Below are positions 1 through 8,858 of a stretch of 64,000 nucleotides of DNA, piece by piece. The DNA comes from Erythrobacter sp. (lineage in GTDB: Bacteria > Pseudomonadota > Alphaproteobacteria > Sphingomonadales > Sphingomonadaceae): positions 2,768,425 through 2,832,424 of the forward strand of contig NZ_CP050265.1 of assembly GCF_011765465.1 (NCBI RefSeq). Direction: 5' to 3'. Below the pieces are notes generated by a model. It worked only from the letters and a program-made list of their open reading frames with translations, did no database searches and was not told the origin of the DNA. A program made the position numbers and the translations under genes. How positions within the stretch are numbered: the first letter of the stretch is position 1; each line of letters begins with the position of its first letter.

Positions 1-1
1 G

Positions 2-616
2 GGGAAAGTGCGACTTTTGCATGCGGGCGAAGCTGCGCAATTGGCGATAGACGCAGCAGTACTTGGAACTACGGGCCGAATCGCCCCTCCTGGCCGACCA
101 ACCCCAGTGCAGGAATTGTACGAATGTATTCGTGGACTTCACGAAAGCTATATGAGCGGTCTATTCCCAGATTTGCGCGATCCGTTCGATCTGGCCCTGT
201 TTAACTCCTATCGAGCAGCGCTATATCCAGAAAATTATCCCTTCAGTTTGAAGGTCAACACTGACCCTCGCGGCATGTTATTCGAAGCTGCGAAGGGGGG
301 CGGTGGCGGCCAGACTTTTCTTAGCAGGACACATCCTGGGATTGTCCGGGGCGACCATTTTCATCTCGACAAAGTCGAACGTTTCCTGGTGTTGGAAGGC
401 GATGCGATTATCCGGATCCGTCCGGTTCTGGGCGAAGAGGTATGGGAATGCCGCGTAAGCGGAAGCGAACCCACCGCGATCGATATGCCGACACTTCATA
501 CGCATAATATCGAGAATGTGGGCAATGCACCTTTGCTTACTTTGTTTTGGACCAATGCTGTGTTCGATCCGGCGGCACCGGACACTTATGCCGATCCTGT
601 TGCTGGAGCCAACTGA
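2..616 (+). CDS. wbjC: CapF/WbjC-like sugar reductase, C-terminal part (5' end outside window)
   Basis: The frame is open from the first bases, so only the C-terminal ~204 residues are visible and the true start lies upstream; the GTG at 8 is probably internal. The second half is a cupin fold, with the metal-type motif GDHFHLDKVERF and later the TLHTHNIENVG segment. This matches the cupin half of CapF/WbjC, a fused NAD(P)-dependent SDR and cupin enzyme that reduces a UDP-4-keto sugar intermediate on the way to UDP-N-acetyl-L-fucosamine. The stop overlaps the ATG of the following WbjD-like epimerase (TGATG), which is the expected next enzyme of that pathway. WbjB would be expected just upstream. 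Base composition is AT-richer than the right part of the window, as is usual for O-antigen loci. Confidence 0.85.
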   Translation, partial: GKVRLLHAGEAAQLAIDAAVLGTTGRIAPPGRPTPVQELYECIRGLHESYMSGLFPDLRDPFDLALFNSYRAALYPENYPFSLKVNTDPRGMLFEAAKGGGGGQTFLSRTHPGIVRGDHFHLDKVERFLVLEGDAIIRIRPVLGEEVWECRVSGSEPTAIDMPTLHTHNIENVGNAPLLTLFWTNAVFDPAAPDTYADPVAGAN

Positions 617-1764
617 TGTCTCGCCTAAAAGTCATGACAATCCTCGGCACGCGCCCTGAGATCATCCGTCTCTCGCGCGTTATGGCTCGCCTCGATGACT
701 ATGTTGATCATGTCATCGTCCACACCGGCCAGAATTGGGATTTTGAACTGAACGAGGTTTTTTTCGAGGACCTCGATGTGCGAAAGCCTGATCATTTCCT
801 CGGCACCGGAGGAGGTACACTCGGTGAAACTTTGGGCAAGATTCTGAGTGAGAGCGAACGTGTAATTAGTGCCGAACAACCGGACGCGGTCTTGGTTCTT
901 GGTGACACCAATTCCGCCATGTCTGCGATTATGGCAAGACGGATGAAAATTCCAGTTTACCATATGGAAGCGGGCAATCGATCCTATGACCGCAACGTGC
1001 CCGAAGAAACCAATCGCAAGCTTGTTGATCACATTTCCGATTTCAACCTTGTATACACCGAGCATGCTCGCCGGCATCTGTTGACCGAAGGCGTGCAGCA
1101 CCGACGTATCTATCTGACAGGTTCGCCAATGCGCGAAGTACTCAATCACTACAGGGGTCGCATTGCAGCGTCGGACGTGCTCGACCGCCACAAGCTGAAG
1201 GCGAACCAATATTTTATTGTCTCGCTGCATCGTGAAGAAAATGTCGATAATGCCGGTAGGCTTCGTGCCTTGCTCGATACGCTTAACGCGCTCGCTGAGC
1301 AGTATGACATGCCAGTAATCGTTTCGACACACCCACGGACGCGGAAGCGCCTTGAAGCTCTTGACGGAGCTGAATTCGATACGCGTGTTCAATTTATGAA
1401 GCCGTTCGGTTTCCACGACTACAATGCTCTCCAGATGCATTGTTTCTGCGCGATTTCTGATAGTGGCACGATTGCCGAAGAGAGTTCGATACTCGGTTTC
1501 CCGGCGATCACTCCGCGAGACGCTATCGAACGCCCAGAGGGACTTGACGCCGGCTGTATCATTATGACCGGCCTGCACCGGGACACGATCTTGGATGGCG
1601 TTAATGCCGTTACGAGGATGTTCAGTGAACGACAGGTTGATGGTCTGCCGCACCCGATCCCATTGGATTACACTATCAACAACACTTCGGAGCGTGTGGT
1701 AAGTTTGATAATCGGCACGGCGCGTCTATCCAATGCCTGGGACGGAATCAGGCAAAACGACTGA
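616..1764 (+). CDS. wbjD: UDP-N-acetylglucosamine 2-epimerase family protein, WbjD/CapG-like (non-hydrolysing)
   Basis: 382 residues, starting at an ATG that overlaps the stop of the CapF-like gene by one base; an upstream in-frame extension lies wholly inside that gene and is rejected. Family hallmarks of non-hydrolysing 2-epimerases are present in order: GTRPEIIRL near the N-terminus, HTGQN, GDTNS, the acidic pair in HMEAGNRSYD and PEETNR, SLHREEN with the catalytic-type His, and SDSGTIAEES near the UDP-binding end. After CapF/WbjC this enzyme most likely makes UDP-L-FucNAc by 2-epimerisation of UDP-N-acetyl-L-pneumosamine-type substrate. WecB (UDP-ManNAc formation) is the alternative; pairing with the CapF-like gene favours the WbjD role. 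Confidence 0.9.
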   Translation: MSRLKVMTILGTRPEIIRLSRVMARLDDYVDHVIVHTGQNWDFELNEVFFEDLDVRKPDHFLGTGGGTLGETLGKILSESERVISAEQPDAVLVLGDTNSAMSAIMARRMKIPVYHMEAGNRSYDRNVPEETNRKLVDHISDFNLVYTEHARRHLLTEGVQHRRIYLTGSPMREVLNHYRGRIAASDVLDRHKLKANQYFIVSLHREENVDNAGRLRALLDTLNALAEQYDMPVIVSTHPRTRKRLEALDGAEFDTRVQFMKPFGFHDYNALQMHCFCAISDSGTIAEESSILGFPAITPRDAIERPEGLDAGCIIMTGLHRDTILDGVNAVTRMFSERQVDGLPHPIPLDYTINNTSERVVSLIIGTARLSNAWDGIRQND

Positions 1765-1782
1765 GGCTAACTACCTAAGTCA

Positions 1783-3006
1783 ATGACTATTTTTATGCTT
1801 CCCGTTGAACGACAAGCAAGAGATTCGGCCGTGACCGCCGCCAGCAAAGCTGTAAATCCAGAGGCTAACCAAATTCGGAGCAAGGTTGTCATTGTTGGGG
1901 AGTATGTGCGCGCCGAAGAGAATTCGACGGGTTATTTCTGGGAAGGCGCCATATCCCATTTGCGCTCAAATGGTGTGAATGTTGAAGTGGTCAGCTACAC
2001 ACGACCGATGTCAGCGCGGGTGCGCGCTAACGCCTTTCTCCGCCTCGCAACGAAGACTGTTGTGGCCCTCGGTTTAACACTCGGCATCTTAAAGGCCTCT
2101 CGGCGCGGCGATGTTGTTTTCTCTGGCACCAATCCCGAAATCTTACTGCCTATCTTAGCATTAGTTTGCCGACTGCGAGGGATGCGACTGTGTGTGCTTG
2201 TGCACGACGTGTTCCCCGAAAACCTCGTCGCCGCTGGACTTCTTAGGCGAGGCAGCCCAGCCATGCGCGTTCTTGGTGCGATCTACCGCCGGGTCTACGC
2301 ATCTTTCGATAAGGCGATCGTGATCGGACGTGATATGCGGGAGTTGGTGGACCAGAAAGCAGGCCGACAGATTGCCTATCCCGTGCACAATTGGGTCGAC
2401 AGCGACGATGTAAAAGCTGCCGATCGCCTCTCATCCGGCATTCTTGAGAAGCTGGGCTGGGAAGATCGTGTCGTGTTTCAGTTCTTCGGAAATATGGGCC
2501 GGTTACAGGATATCGATACGCTCCTGAGGGCGATGGACTTAGTCACAACCGACAAAGCTGCATTTTTATTCGCTGGATCTGGAGTAATGCGGTCTGCCGC
2601 CGAGCAAGCTTGCGAAGGGCGAGACAATCGGCACGTGATGGAAATCGACCACGGCTATTCGCGTAGCGCCATGCTTTCCAGTTGCGATGTTGCGCTCGTT
2701 TGCCTCGACCAACGTATGTTGGGGCTGGGTGTCCCTAGCAAGGCCTATTTTAGTCTTGCGGCAGATCGACCCATTCTGGCTATTATGGACGAGAATGCAG
2801 AAGTCGCGAGGTTGGTAACCGAAGAGCGCATTGGCTGGCATGTTCGAGCAGGGGATCCAATTGCGCTCGCTGCCGCAATCGATCGCATTTGCACTGAAGA
2901 ACCATCAATCGGCTCGGGCCGATGCAGAGCCCTGAGCAAATCGAGACTGTCTGCCGACCTCGCCCTCGAGCAAGTTCGTCGCCAGCTCGAAAGGCTCATG
3001 GAATGA
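1783..3006 (+). CDS. GT4-family glycosyltransferase, possibly the FucNAc transferase of the O-unit
   Basis: 407 residues in a GT-B fold arrangement: N-terminal domain from about residue 34 (VVIVGEYVRAEENSTGYFW), an amphipathic or hydrophobic stretch near residues 85-125 (VVALGLTLGILK, ILLPILALVCRL), then a C-terminal nucleotide-sugar half with FQFFGNMGRLQDIDTLL, FAGSG and a LGVPSKAYFSLAADRP segment where GT4 enzymes hold the donor. The first ~30 residues precede the conserved core, so the start could be later (for instance the GTG at 1831). FucNAc loci usually carry a WbuB-type GT4 enzyme next to WbjBCD, so FucNAc transfer is a reasonable inference, not shown. The stop overlaps the next gene by ATGA. 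Confidence 0.8.
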   Translation: MTIFMLPVERQARDSAVTAASKAVNPEANQIRSKVVIVGEYVRAEENSTGYFWEGAISHLRSNGVNVEVVSYTRPMSARVRANAFLRLATKTVVALGLTLGILKASRRGDVVFSGTNPEILLPILALVCRLRGMRLCVLVHDVFPENLVAAGLLRRGSPAMRVLGAIYRRVYASFDKAIVIGRDMRELVDQKAGRQIAYPVHNWVDSDDVKAADRLSSGILEKLGWEDRVVFQFFGNMGRLQDIDTLLRAMDLVTTDKAAFLFAGSGVMRSAAEQACEGRDNRHVMEIDHGYSRSAMLSSCDVALVCLDQRMLGLGVPSKAYFSLAADRPILAIMDENAEVARLVTEERIGWHVRAGDPIALAAAIDRICTEEPSIGSGRCRALSKSRLSADLALEQVRRQLERLME

Positions 3007-3935
3007 CCCGTATTGGGATAACTGGAGCGACTGGGTTCATTGGGCGGGCCTTGGTCAAAAGATGGGCCAACCGTGCCGATATCGTCCCTATCGTGCGTAG
3101 TCCGATGTCTGGGATCAAGGGCGCCGTCTCTGTTGGCAATCTGAATGGTAAGACCAACTGGTCACCAGCGATCACTGGTCTCGATGCGATAGTTCACTGT
3201 GCGGGGCGGGCACACATCTTAAAAGAGCATGCAGAGGACTCCCTCGAGGCGTTTCGCAAAATCAATTTGTCTGCAACCGTCAAGTTGGGTGAAGATGCTG
3301 CCGCAGCCGGTGTGAAACGGCTCGTTTACTTAAGTTCAGTGGGCGTAATGGGAGAGCCTCAAGATGAAGATGGCGTCTTACGCATCACTGATAATCCTGC
3401 GCCAGATAAACCCTACGCCATTTCCAAATGGGAGGCAGAGGAAGCGCTACGCGAGATAGAAGCCTCGAGTGGCCTTGAGGTTGTTATCGTTCGTCCACCC
3501 CTAGTCTATGGTCCTGATGCTCCAGCGAACTTTCGGCGCTTCGTGGACTTAATCGACAAGGGCATTCCTCTGCCTATCGGCCGGGTCAATTCACTGCGAT
3601 CCTTTGTTGGCATTGAGAACCTTTCAGATTTCCTTTGGATATGCGCCAAGTCGCCAGAGGCTGCGGGGGGCACCTTCTTCGTGTCTGATGGCGAAGATCT
3701 GTCGACAGCCGATCTTGCTCACTGCATTGCTAAGAATCTGGGGAAGTCAGCGCGCTTACTTCCTTTTCCAACCTCGCTTTTGCGGCTGGGAGGGGCTTTG
3801 GTAGGGCGCAAGGCCGACGTAGACCGGCTCTTGAGCAATGTCCGGGTGGATATTTCGGAGAATCAGCTTCGACTGGGTTGGCGCCCGCAACACAGTGTGG
3901 CTTCACAACTGCGTGAAACGTTGGAGAGCAGGTGA
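3003..3935 (+). CDS. NAD(P)-dependent nucleotide-sugar epimerase/reductase (extended SDR)
   Basis: 310 residues from the ATG at 3003 that overlaps the previous stop. Rossmann motif GATGFIG at residues 7-13, VYLSSVGVMGE containing the catalytic Ser region, and YAISKWEAEEAL giving Tyr-x3-Lys. The extended-SDR C-terminal part binds the sugar nucleotide. In clusters that also have a membrane 4,6-dehydratase and a small phosphoglycosyl transferase, as here, this enzyme type often reduces UDP-4-keto-6-deoxy-GlcNAc to UDP-QuiNAc (WreQ/RmlD-like role) or acts as a 4-epimerase. The sequence alone does not separate these. Translationally coupled to the GT4 gene. Confidence 0.82.
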   Translation: MTRIGITGATGFIGRALVKRWANRADIVPIVRSPMSGIKGAVSVGNLNGKTNWSPAITGLDAIVHCAGRAHILKEHAEDSLEAFRKINLSATVKLGEDAAAAGVKRLVYLSSVGVMGEPQDEDGVLRITDNPAPDKPYAISKWEAEEALREIEASSGLEVVIVRPPLVYGPDAPANFRRFVDLIDKGIPLPIGRVNSLRSFVGIENLSDFLWICAKSPEAAGGTFFVSDGEDLSTADLAHCIAKNLGKSARLLPFPTSLLRLGGALVGRKADVDRLLSNVRVDISENQLRLGWRPQHSVASQLRETLESR

Positions 3936-4049
3936 GCGATATATGCGAAACGATTGTGGCGAGCCAGTCAAGACCACGCTATCACACGGCTCTTTTATCA
4001 ACTGCGATGAGGCAAGTTTCGCAATGTTAGCATTTCTCGGATGTGTACC

Positions 4050-4748
4050 ATGAACATCTTAATCGTAGTTGCTCATCCCGATGATGAAGCTTTGGGCGGC
4101 GGCGGTTTCATCCATCGGTTGACCAAGCGGGGCCATACCGTCGACTGCTGCATACTTTCGGGGTCGGTCGATGCGCGCACCCAGCGTCCAGAAACTGCTG
4201 AACTGCACGAAGACATTCAAAAGGCTCAAGGTATACTTGGCTATCGTAATGTGCAGCTGGGTGATTTTCCAAACATTGAGTTCAATAATGTTTCGCACCT
4301 GAAGCTGGTTCAATATATAGAGAAACATATTGAGGCATTCGCGAGCCAGGCCATTTTCACCCATCACCCTTCTGACTTGAACAACGACCACACACAGACT
4401 GCCCATGCATGTCTTGCGGCATCGCGTCTTTGGCAGCGAAGGGCTTCAGTGCCGCGGCTTGAGGAACTATATTTCATGGAGGTGCCGTCTTCGACTGAAT
4501 GGAACTTCCCCGGCCACAATTCTAACTTCGAAGCCAACACTTTTGTCGAGCTTGATCAAGCGGACCTCGAAGCCAAAATCGCTTCAGTGCAGGCATATCG
4601 AAATGTCATGCGCTCAGCGCCTCATCCGCGGTCACGCGAGAACATTACTGCCCTCGCGCGTTATCGAGGTTCACAAGCCGGTTACGTTTACGCAGAAGCT
4701 TTTCAGCGGGTCTTCGGCGGCCTCAGATTAAGTGAGGCATCTGACTGA
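4050..4748 (+). CDS. PIG-L family N-acetyl-sugar deacetylase
   Basis: Zn-dependent LmbE/PIG-L hydrolase. The AHPDDE motif sits at residues 8-13 and the second metal motif HHPSDLNNDHTQT lies about one third in; both are intact. The ATG at 4050 places HPDDE at the usual distance from the N-terminus; an ATG nine bases upstream (4041) is also in frame. Expected reaction is N-deacetylation of a GlcNAc-like or dideoxy-amino sugar, either as nucleotide sugar or lipid-linked. It precedes the initiating sugar transferase and, one gene further, a formyltransferase, which suggests deacetylation followed by re-acylation with a formyl group. A 114-base gap precedes it with no recognised feature. Overlaps the next frame near its end. 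Confidence 0.85.
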   Translation: MNILIVVAHPDDEALGGGGFIHRLTKRGHTVDCCILSGSVDARTQRPETAELHEDIQKAQGILGYRNVQLGDFPNIEFNNVSHLKLVQYIEKHIEAFASQAIFTHHPSDLNNDHTQTAHACLAASRLWQRRASVPRLEELYFMEVPSSTEWNFPGHNSNFEANTFVELDQADLEAKIASVQAYRNVMRSAPHPRSRENITALARYRGSQAGYVYAEAFQRVFGGLRLSEASD

Positions 4749-4749
4749 A

Positions 4750-5316
4750 ATGTACGTCCGCGTTTTTAAACCGGCTATCGACGTAGTCCTGGCGTTGACG
4801 GCATCAATGGTCCTCTCACCTCTTATGCTGGCCGCGGCCCTTGCAATCCTGATCGAGGATGGTCGGCCGGTATTCTTCATCCACGAGCGCGTCGGGCGCG
4901 AAGGGCGCGTCTTTAAGATCTTCAAGTTCCGCTCGATGGGAAAGAATACCGCAGTGGTGCCGTCAACCGATGTGGCACAGCACCAGGTAACTAAGGTCGG
5001 GGCGCTTATTCGGCGGCTCAATATTGATGAGTTGCCCCAGTTGTTCAATATTATCCAGCAGCAGATGAGTATCGTCGGACCTCGCCCTGGACTGCCTTCG
5101 CAGACCGACCTCCATGAGGCGCGGCGCTCGAACGGTGCATTAGCGTTGCGCCCAGGGATCACCGGACAGGCGCAGATCAATAGCTATGATGGGATGTCCA
5201 CCGAGGCCAAGGCGGTATTTGATGGGGAGTATGCAAGGTGCATATCGTTTTGGACTGACATGAAGATCATTCTGCTCACGGTGAGATACCTATTAAAGCC
5301 CCCCCCTGTGTACTGA
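4750..5316 (+). CDS. Initiating phosphoglycosyl transferase (PglC/WbaP-type bacterial sugar transferase)
   Basis: 188 residues from ATG 4750; a GTG at 4732 would add six residues inside the deacetylase gene. N-terminal hydrophobic re-entrant segment at residues ~9-33 preceded by FKPAIDVV, then RVGREGRVFKIFKFRSM, the catalytic Asp-Glu pair in NIDELPQLFN, SIVGPRPG and RPGITGQAQIN. This is the minimal monotopic PGT of the PglC kind, which transfers a sugar-1-phosphate from a UDP-sugar to undecaprenyl phosphate and starts repeat-unit assembly at the inner membrane. With the dehydratase (6796-8760) and reductase (3003-3935), a QuiNAc- or bacillosamine-like first sugar is plausible. Confidence 0.9.
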   Translation: MYVRVFKPAIDVVLALTASMVLSPLMLAAALAILIEDGRPVFFIHERVGREGRVFKIFKFRSMGKNTAVVPSTDVAQHQVTKVGALIRRLNIDELPQLFNIIQQQMSIVGPRPGLPSQTDLHEARRSNGALALRPGITGQAQINSYDGMSTEAKAVFDGEYARCISFWTDMKIILLTVRYLLKPPPVY

Positions 5317-5330
5317 GCCGAGACGATCAC

Positions 5331-6173
5331 ATGACAAGAACACGCGTAGGATTTGTAACTGCCGTCCAGCTCGGCCTTGATTGCCTGATAGAGATCCACC
5401 GGCTGGGTGGGCCGATTGATCTAGTGATTACGCTTGATGATGACACGGCCAAGAAGAAATCTGGCCGTGTTTTTCTTGATGATTATGCTGCGATGAGCGG
5501 CGCGCAATTGCACAAAACCTCGCACATCAACAACCCTGAGACGATTGAAGCCATTCGCGAAGCTTCGCTCGACTACTTGCTAGTCATCGGTTGGTCGCAG
5601 CTAATAGCGGGCGAGATTTTTCCCCTGATCAAACATCCGCCACTCGGTATTCATCCGACCTTGCTGCCCGAAGGCCGTGGGCGCGCGCCCATTCCCTGGA
5701 CAATTCTCAAGGGATTGCGACGGAGTGGCGTTACTATGTTCGAGTTGCGACCTGAGGCTGACTCAGGCGACATCATTGCTGCTGAGGAATACGATGTCGC
5801 GCCCGATGAGACTGCGACAACGCTCTACGCGAAGGCGTGCAATGCTCATGTTTCCTTGATCCGCCATATCTGGCCTGACCTTCTGGCTGGCACGCTAAAG
5901 GGTCGTGCGCAGGACGACACGAAGGCGACGCATTGGCCGCAGCGCCGCCCAGCCGATGGCGAAATCACCGAGGAGCTTTCACTTGAAGAAATCGACCGAT
6001 TGGTGCGGGCGACCACACACCCCTACCCAGGCGCATTTGTTATGGAGAATAACAAAAAACTTATCATTTGGGCCGGCGCGATCCAGAAACTTGAGGGTGG
6101 AGAGTTCACCACTCCAAAATTGGCGCGGGGTGAGCGGGCATTCGTCCCCACTGATTTCGAGTGGGTGTCCTAG
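5331..6173 (+). CDS. Formyltransferase family protein, probable amino-sugar N-formyltransferase
   Basis: 280 residues with the N10-formyl-tetrahydrofolate formyltransferase fold: IGWSQLI near residue 85, the loop GIHPTLLPEGRGRAPIPW and the Asp motif ADSGDII, then a C-terminal domain. Sugar formyltransferases such as ArnA-N and VioF share this core and form N-formyl sugars; true Fmt is longer and lies in fmt-def operons, which is not the context here. The usual catalytic triad is Asn-x-His plus Asp. His and Asp are visible, but the Asn position holds Gly (GIH instead of NxH). This points to a divergent subfamily or a modified mechanism. It follows the deacetylase and the initiating transferase, so the substrate is probably an O-unit amino sugar. 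Convergent with the Nudix gene. Confidence 0.75.
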   Translation: MTRTRVGFVTAVQLGLDCLIEIHRLGGPIDLVITLDDDTAKKKSGRVFLDDYAAMSGAQLHKTSHINNPETIEAIREASLDYLLVIGWSQLIAGEIFPLIKHPPLGIHPTLLPEGRGRAPIPWTILKGLRRSGVTMFELRPEADSGDIIAAEEYDVAPDETATTLYAKACNAHVSLIRHIWPDLLAGTLKGRAQDDTKATHWPQRRPADGEITEELSLEEIDRLVRATTHPYPGAFVMENNKKLIIWAGAIQKLEGGEFTTPKLARGERAFVPTDFEWVS

Positions 6174-6319
6174 ACAATCTCCACGAAACCGCGACCAAGC
6201 ACGACCATTGTCAGCCCCGGATAAAGCCAACTAAGGCCCACCCGCAGTTTTCGTCTTAGCAGGTCACTAGATAGAGCCAGCAGTGCCGGCTTTACGGGCA
6301 GCAGCTCTTTATTGATATC

Positions 6320-6799
6320 TTACCAGTCGTCGTCTGGGTTCTGGCTTCTCACAATTTCCCTTATTCGCCTTTCCGCACCCTCATCAATTTGGCAAGGTAG
6401 TTCTTCTACGCCAAAGAAATTGATCTCGGCGATCTCCCGGCTAGTTGAGGTTACCGGCACCTCGCCCTCGGTGTCGCAAAGATAAACGAAGATATGGTCT
6501 CGCCTGCTAACTTTCCGATTTAGAAATACGCCATGAAGTGTGGGCTTGCCTATTATTTGTAGATTTGCCTCTTGTCTCAGCTCAGCCGCCAGCGCTTCCT
6601 TCACGGTTTGACCCGGCTCTACGCCGCCACCTGGAAAGTGCCATCCGGTCGTGTAAGTGTGCCGAACGAGCAAGAACTTGCCGCTTTCATTTCTGACGAC
6701 AGCCCGGACTCCCAAGGTCAGGCCTCGGCTCATTCGAAAGTAAAGGTGGAGCATCTTGCTCCAAAGCTGCTCGGTGATGCCATTGTGCGTAGAGCTCAT
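6320..6799 (-). CDS. Nudix-domain protein with degenerate Nudix box
   Basis: 159 residues, started at the ATG that overlaps the stop of the upstream 4,6-dehydratase (ATGA); a longer in-frame start at 6862 lies inside that gene. The core LGVRAVVRNESGKFLLVRHTY and GGGVEPGQ...EALAAELRQEANL clearly align with the Nudix fold. Several box positions differ from the consensus G-x5-E-x7-R-E-U-x-E-E-x-G-U: first Glu is Gln, Arg is Ala, the first of the Glu pair is Gln and the final Gly is Asn. Some metal ligands remain. Sphingomonad polysaccharide loci often carry such a Nudix protein; its substrate is unknown, and reduced or altered hydrolase activity is possible. Confidence 0.8.
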   Translation of the reverse strand: MSSTHNGITEQLWSKMLHLYFRMSRGLTLGVRAVVRNESGKFLLVRHTYTTGWHFPGGGVEPGQTVKEALAAELRQEANLQIIGKPTLHGVFLNRKVSRRDHIFVYLCDTEGEVPVTSTSREIAEINFFGVEELPCQIDEGAERRIREIVRSQNPDDDW

Positions 6800-8760
6800 C
6801 GGATCGTCGCGATAGCGTCTGTCTGCCGCCGGGCCGGCCCCAATTCTTGCCCAGCTTCCCAAACCAAATCGGACAGGCGATCCTCAAGCGGCGCATAGTC
6901 TAGCGGTAGATTTTGAAGCACCTCGAGTATCACTGGGAGGTTGAATGTTTTGCAGGCTTCCAAAAGGCTGTCAAGAATTGGCGAGAGCTCTTCGGGCGTC
7001 ATGGCAATTTCTTTGGCAGACATAATGCGGGGGTGTTCTGTCGCTTGCGGATCATTTCCAATCAAAAGCTCTTCATAGAGCTTCTCCCCTTTTCGCAGAC
7101 CTGTAAAACAAATGGGAATATCGCCTTCTTCGGGGGCCACTTCGTGAGGATGATCCACAAAATATGGTGTTAGCCCATGCAGCTTAACCATCGTTGCGGC
7201 CAAGTCTGCAATCCGGACTGGCTCACCCATATCAAGAACGAAGACATCGCCGCCCTTTGCCATCGCACCTGCCTGAATGACGAGCTGGGACGCTTCTGGA
7301 ATAGTCATGAAATAGCGGTTGATGTCAGGGTGTGTGACAGTCACGGGACCACCCGCCTCGATCTGCGACCGGAACCGGGGGATGACTGATCCCGACGAAC
7401 CAAGCACATTTCCAAAACGCACCATTGAGAATACGGTTGTCGTGCTTTTCTGCGCGAATGCTTGGCAGATGAGTTCAGCAATACGCTTGCTTGCCCCCAT
7501 CACATTGGTTGGGCGAACTGCCTTGTCGGTCGATATCAGAATGAAGCTACCAACCTTATTCTCGAGCGCCAGCCTTGCGACGGTCAAGGTGCCGAAAACA
7601 TTGTTGCGGATCCCCTCAACGACGTTCTCCTCAACGAGCGGCACATGTTTGTAAGCAGCGGCGTGATAGATCGTCTCAACCTTAAAGGCCTTGATTGCCG
7701 CCTCAAGTCTCTTCGCGTTCTGGACTGAGCCGAGCACGGGGCTGATTCTGACTTCTGAGTCGATCTGAAGCGACGTTTCTCTTAGCTCTTGCTCAATTGA
7801 ATAAAGCGCAAATTCCGAGATCTCGTAGAGGATGATATCCTTTGGCCCTTGACCGAGAATCTGTCGACAAAGCTCGCTGCCAATCGAGCCTCCCGCTCCC
7901 GAAACCATGACAACCTTGCCACGGATATTCCGCTCTAACAGATCCTTGTTCGGTGCGATGGGGTCGCGGCCCAATAGGTCTTCGGCAGTTACATTGCGCA
8001 GCTCTGAAATCTCGGCCTTACCACTGATGAGATCCGAAAGGCCGGGTATGGTTTTTACTTCAAGATTCATTCCTTCAAGCGAAGCGAAAATTTCTTGACG
8101 CCGCGCGCGGGTTAGGCTTGGCATCGCAAGCAGAACAACCTCAAGCGCCGTATCCTCAACGAGCTTAGGAATTGCTTGCGGATGGTAGACCGGGAAACCA
8201 CTGATCGTGAGTCCTTGGAGATGGCGATCGTCATCCACGAAAGCGATGGGAGTGTAATCGCGGCCATGAAAGAGCGAGTTTAGCAGCTCAAGACCAGCCT
8301 CTCCCGCGCCATATATGACAACAGGCCTTTTGCTCACCTGCATTGGCTTTCGGAAGACCTGGCGAACTGCGAATCGGAGCCCTCCGACTGCCAAGAAAAC
8401 GAGAATTCCAGCGATAATTGGAACAGATCGCGGAATGCCTGAGGCCAACAAGCTGTTGCCCACGAACAAGGTAACCGCGAAGACCAGAACGCCTTCAGCG
8501 ATTGATATCAGGATTTTGCCCGTCACAAAGCGCACCAGCGTGCGGTAGAGCCCAGTAATCCCAAAGGTTCCAATTGTTACTGCGGAAGCGATAAGCACCG
8601 GCAACCAAATCTTCAGATTGAAGATAAATTCTAGGCTCTCGAGCCTGATTGCCATTGCCGCCAAGAAACAGAAGATGATCAAGCCAGCATCGGCGATAAG
8701 CTGAAGCGCCATCTTTCGCCTTCGGCTCAGGGCAGAGAGACGCCTAAAGTGATCAATCAT
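6796..8760 (-). CDS. Membrane-bound nucleotide-sugar 4,6-dehydratase (WbpM/CapD/FlaA1 family)
   Basis: 654 residues, the length of full WbpM-type proteins. About four N-terminal transmembrane segments (residues ~15-130) are followed by a CoA-binding-like Rossmann domain (VVIYGAGEAGLELL near 148) and the C-terminal SDR domain with VSGAGGSIGSELC near 285. Catalytic region: LISTDKAVRPTNVMGASKR, in which Met replaces the SDR Tyr before x3-Lys, as is normal in this family. The reaction is UDP-GlcNAc to UDP-4-keto-6-deoxy-GlcNAc at the inner membrane, the entry to QuiNAc, bacillosamine and FucNAc. It is the first gene of a two-gene minus-strand unit with the Nudix gene. Confidence 0.92.
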   Translation of the reverse strand: MIDHFRRLSALSRRRKMALQLIADAGLIIFCFLAAMAIRLESLEFIFNLKIWLPVLIASAVTIGTFGITGLYRTLVRFVTGKILISIAEGVLVFAVTLFVGNSLLASGIPRSVPIIAGILVFLAVGGLRFAVRQVFRKPMQVSKRPVVIYGAGEAGLELLNSLFHGRDYTPIAFVDDDRHLQGLTISGFPVYHPQAIPKLVEDTALEVVLLAMPSLTRARRQEIFASLEGMNLEVKTIPGLSDLISGKAEISELRNVTAEDLLGRDPIAPNKDLLERNIRGKVVMVSGAGGSIGSELCRQILGQGPKDIILYEISEFALYSIEQELRETSLQIDSEVRISPVLGSVQNAKRLEAAIKAFKVETIYHAAAYKHVPLVEENVVEGIRNNVFGTLTVARLALENKVGSFILISTDKAVRPTNVMGASKRIAELICQAFAQKSTTTVFSMVRFGNVLGSSGSVIPRFRSQIEAGGPVTVTHPDINRYFMTIPEASQLVIQAGAMAKGGDVFVLDMGEPVRIADLAATMVKLHGLTPYFVDHPHEVAPEEGDIPICFTGLRKGEKLYEELLIGNDPQATEHPRIMSAKEIAMTPEELSPILDSLLEACKTFNLPVILEVLQNLPLDYAPLEDRLSDLVWEAGQELGPARRQTDAIATIR

Positions 8761-8858
8761 TCAAACTTTTCCACATCAACTCTTGCTTTTCGAACTTCTC
8801 TTTTCGGTAGTGTAAGCGCTTGAATCATGCAACACGAACGGGCTTGTGCATGCGAGCT

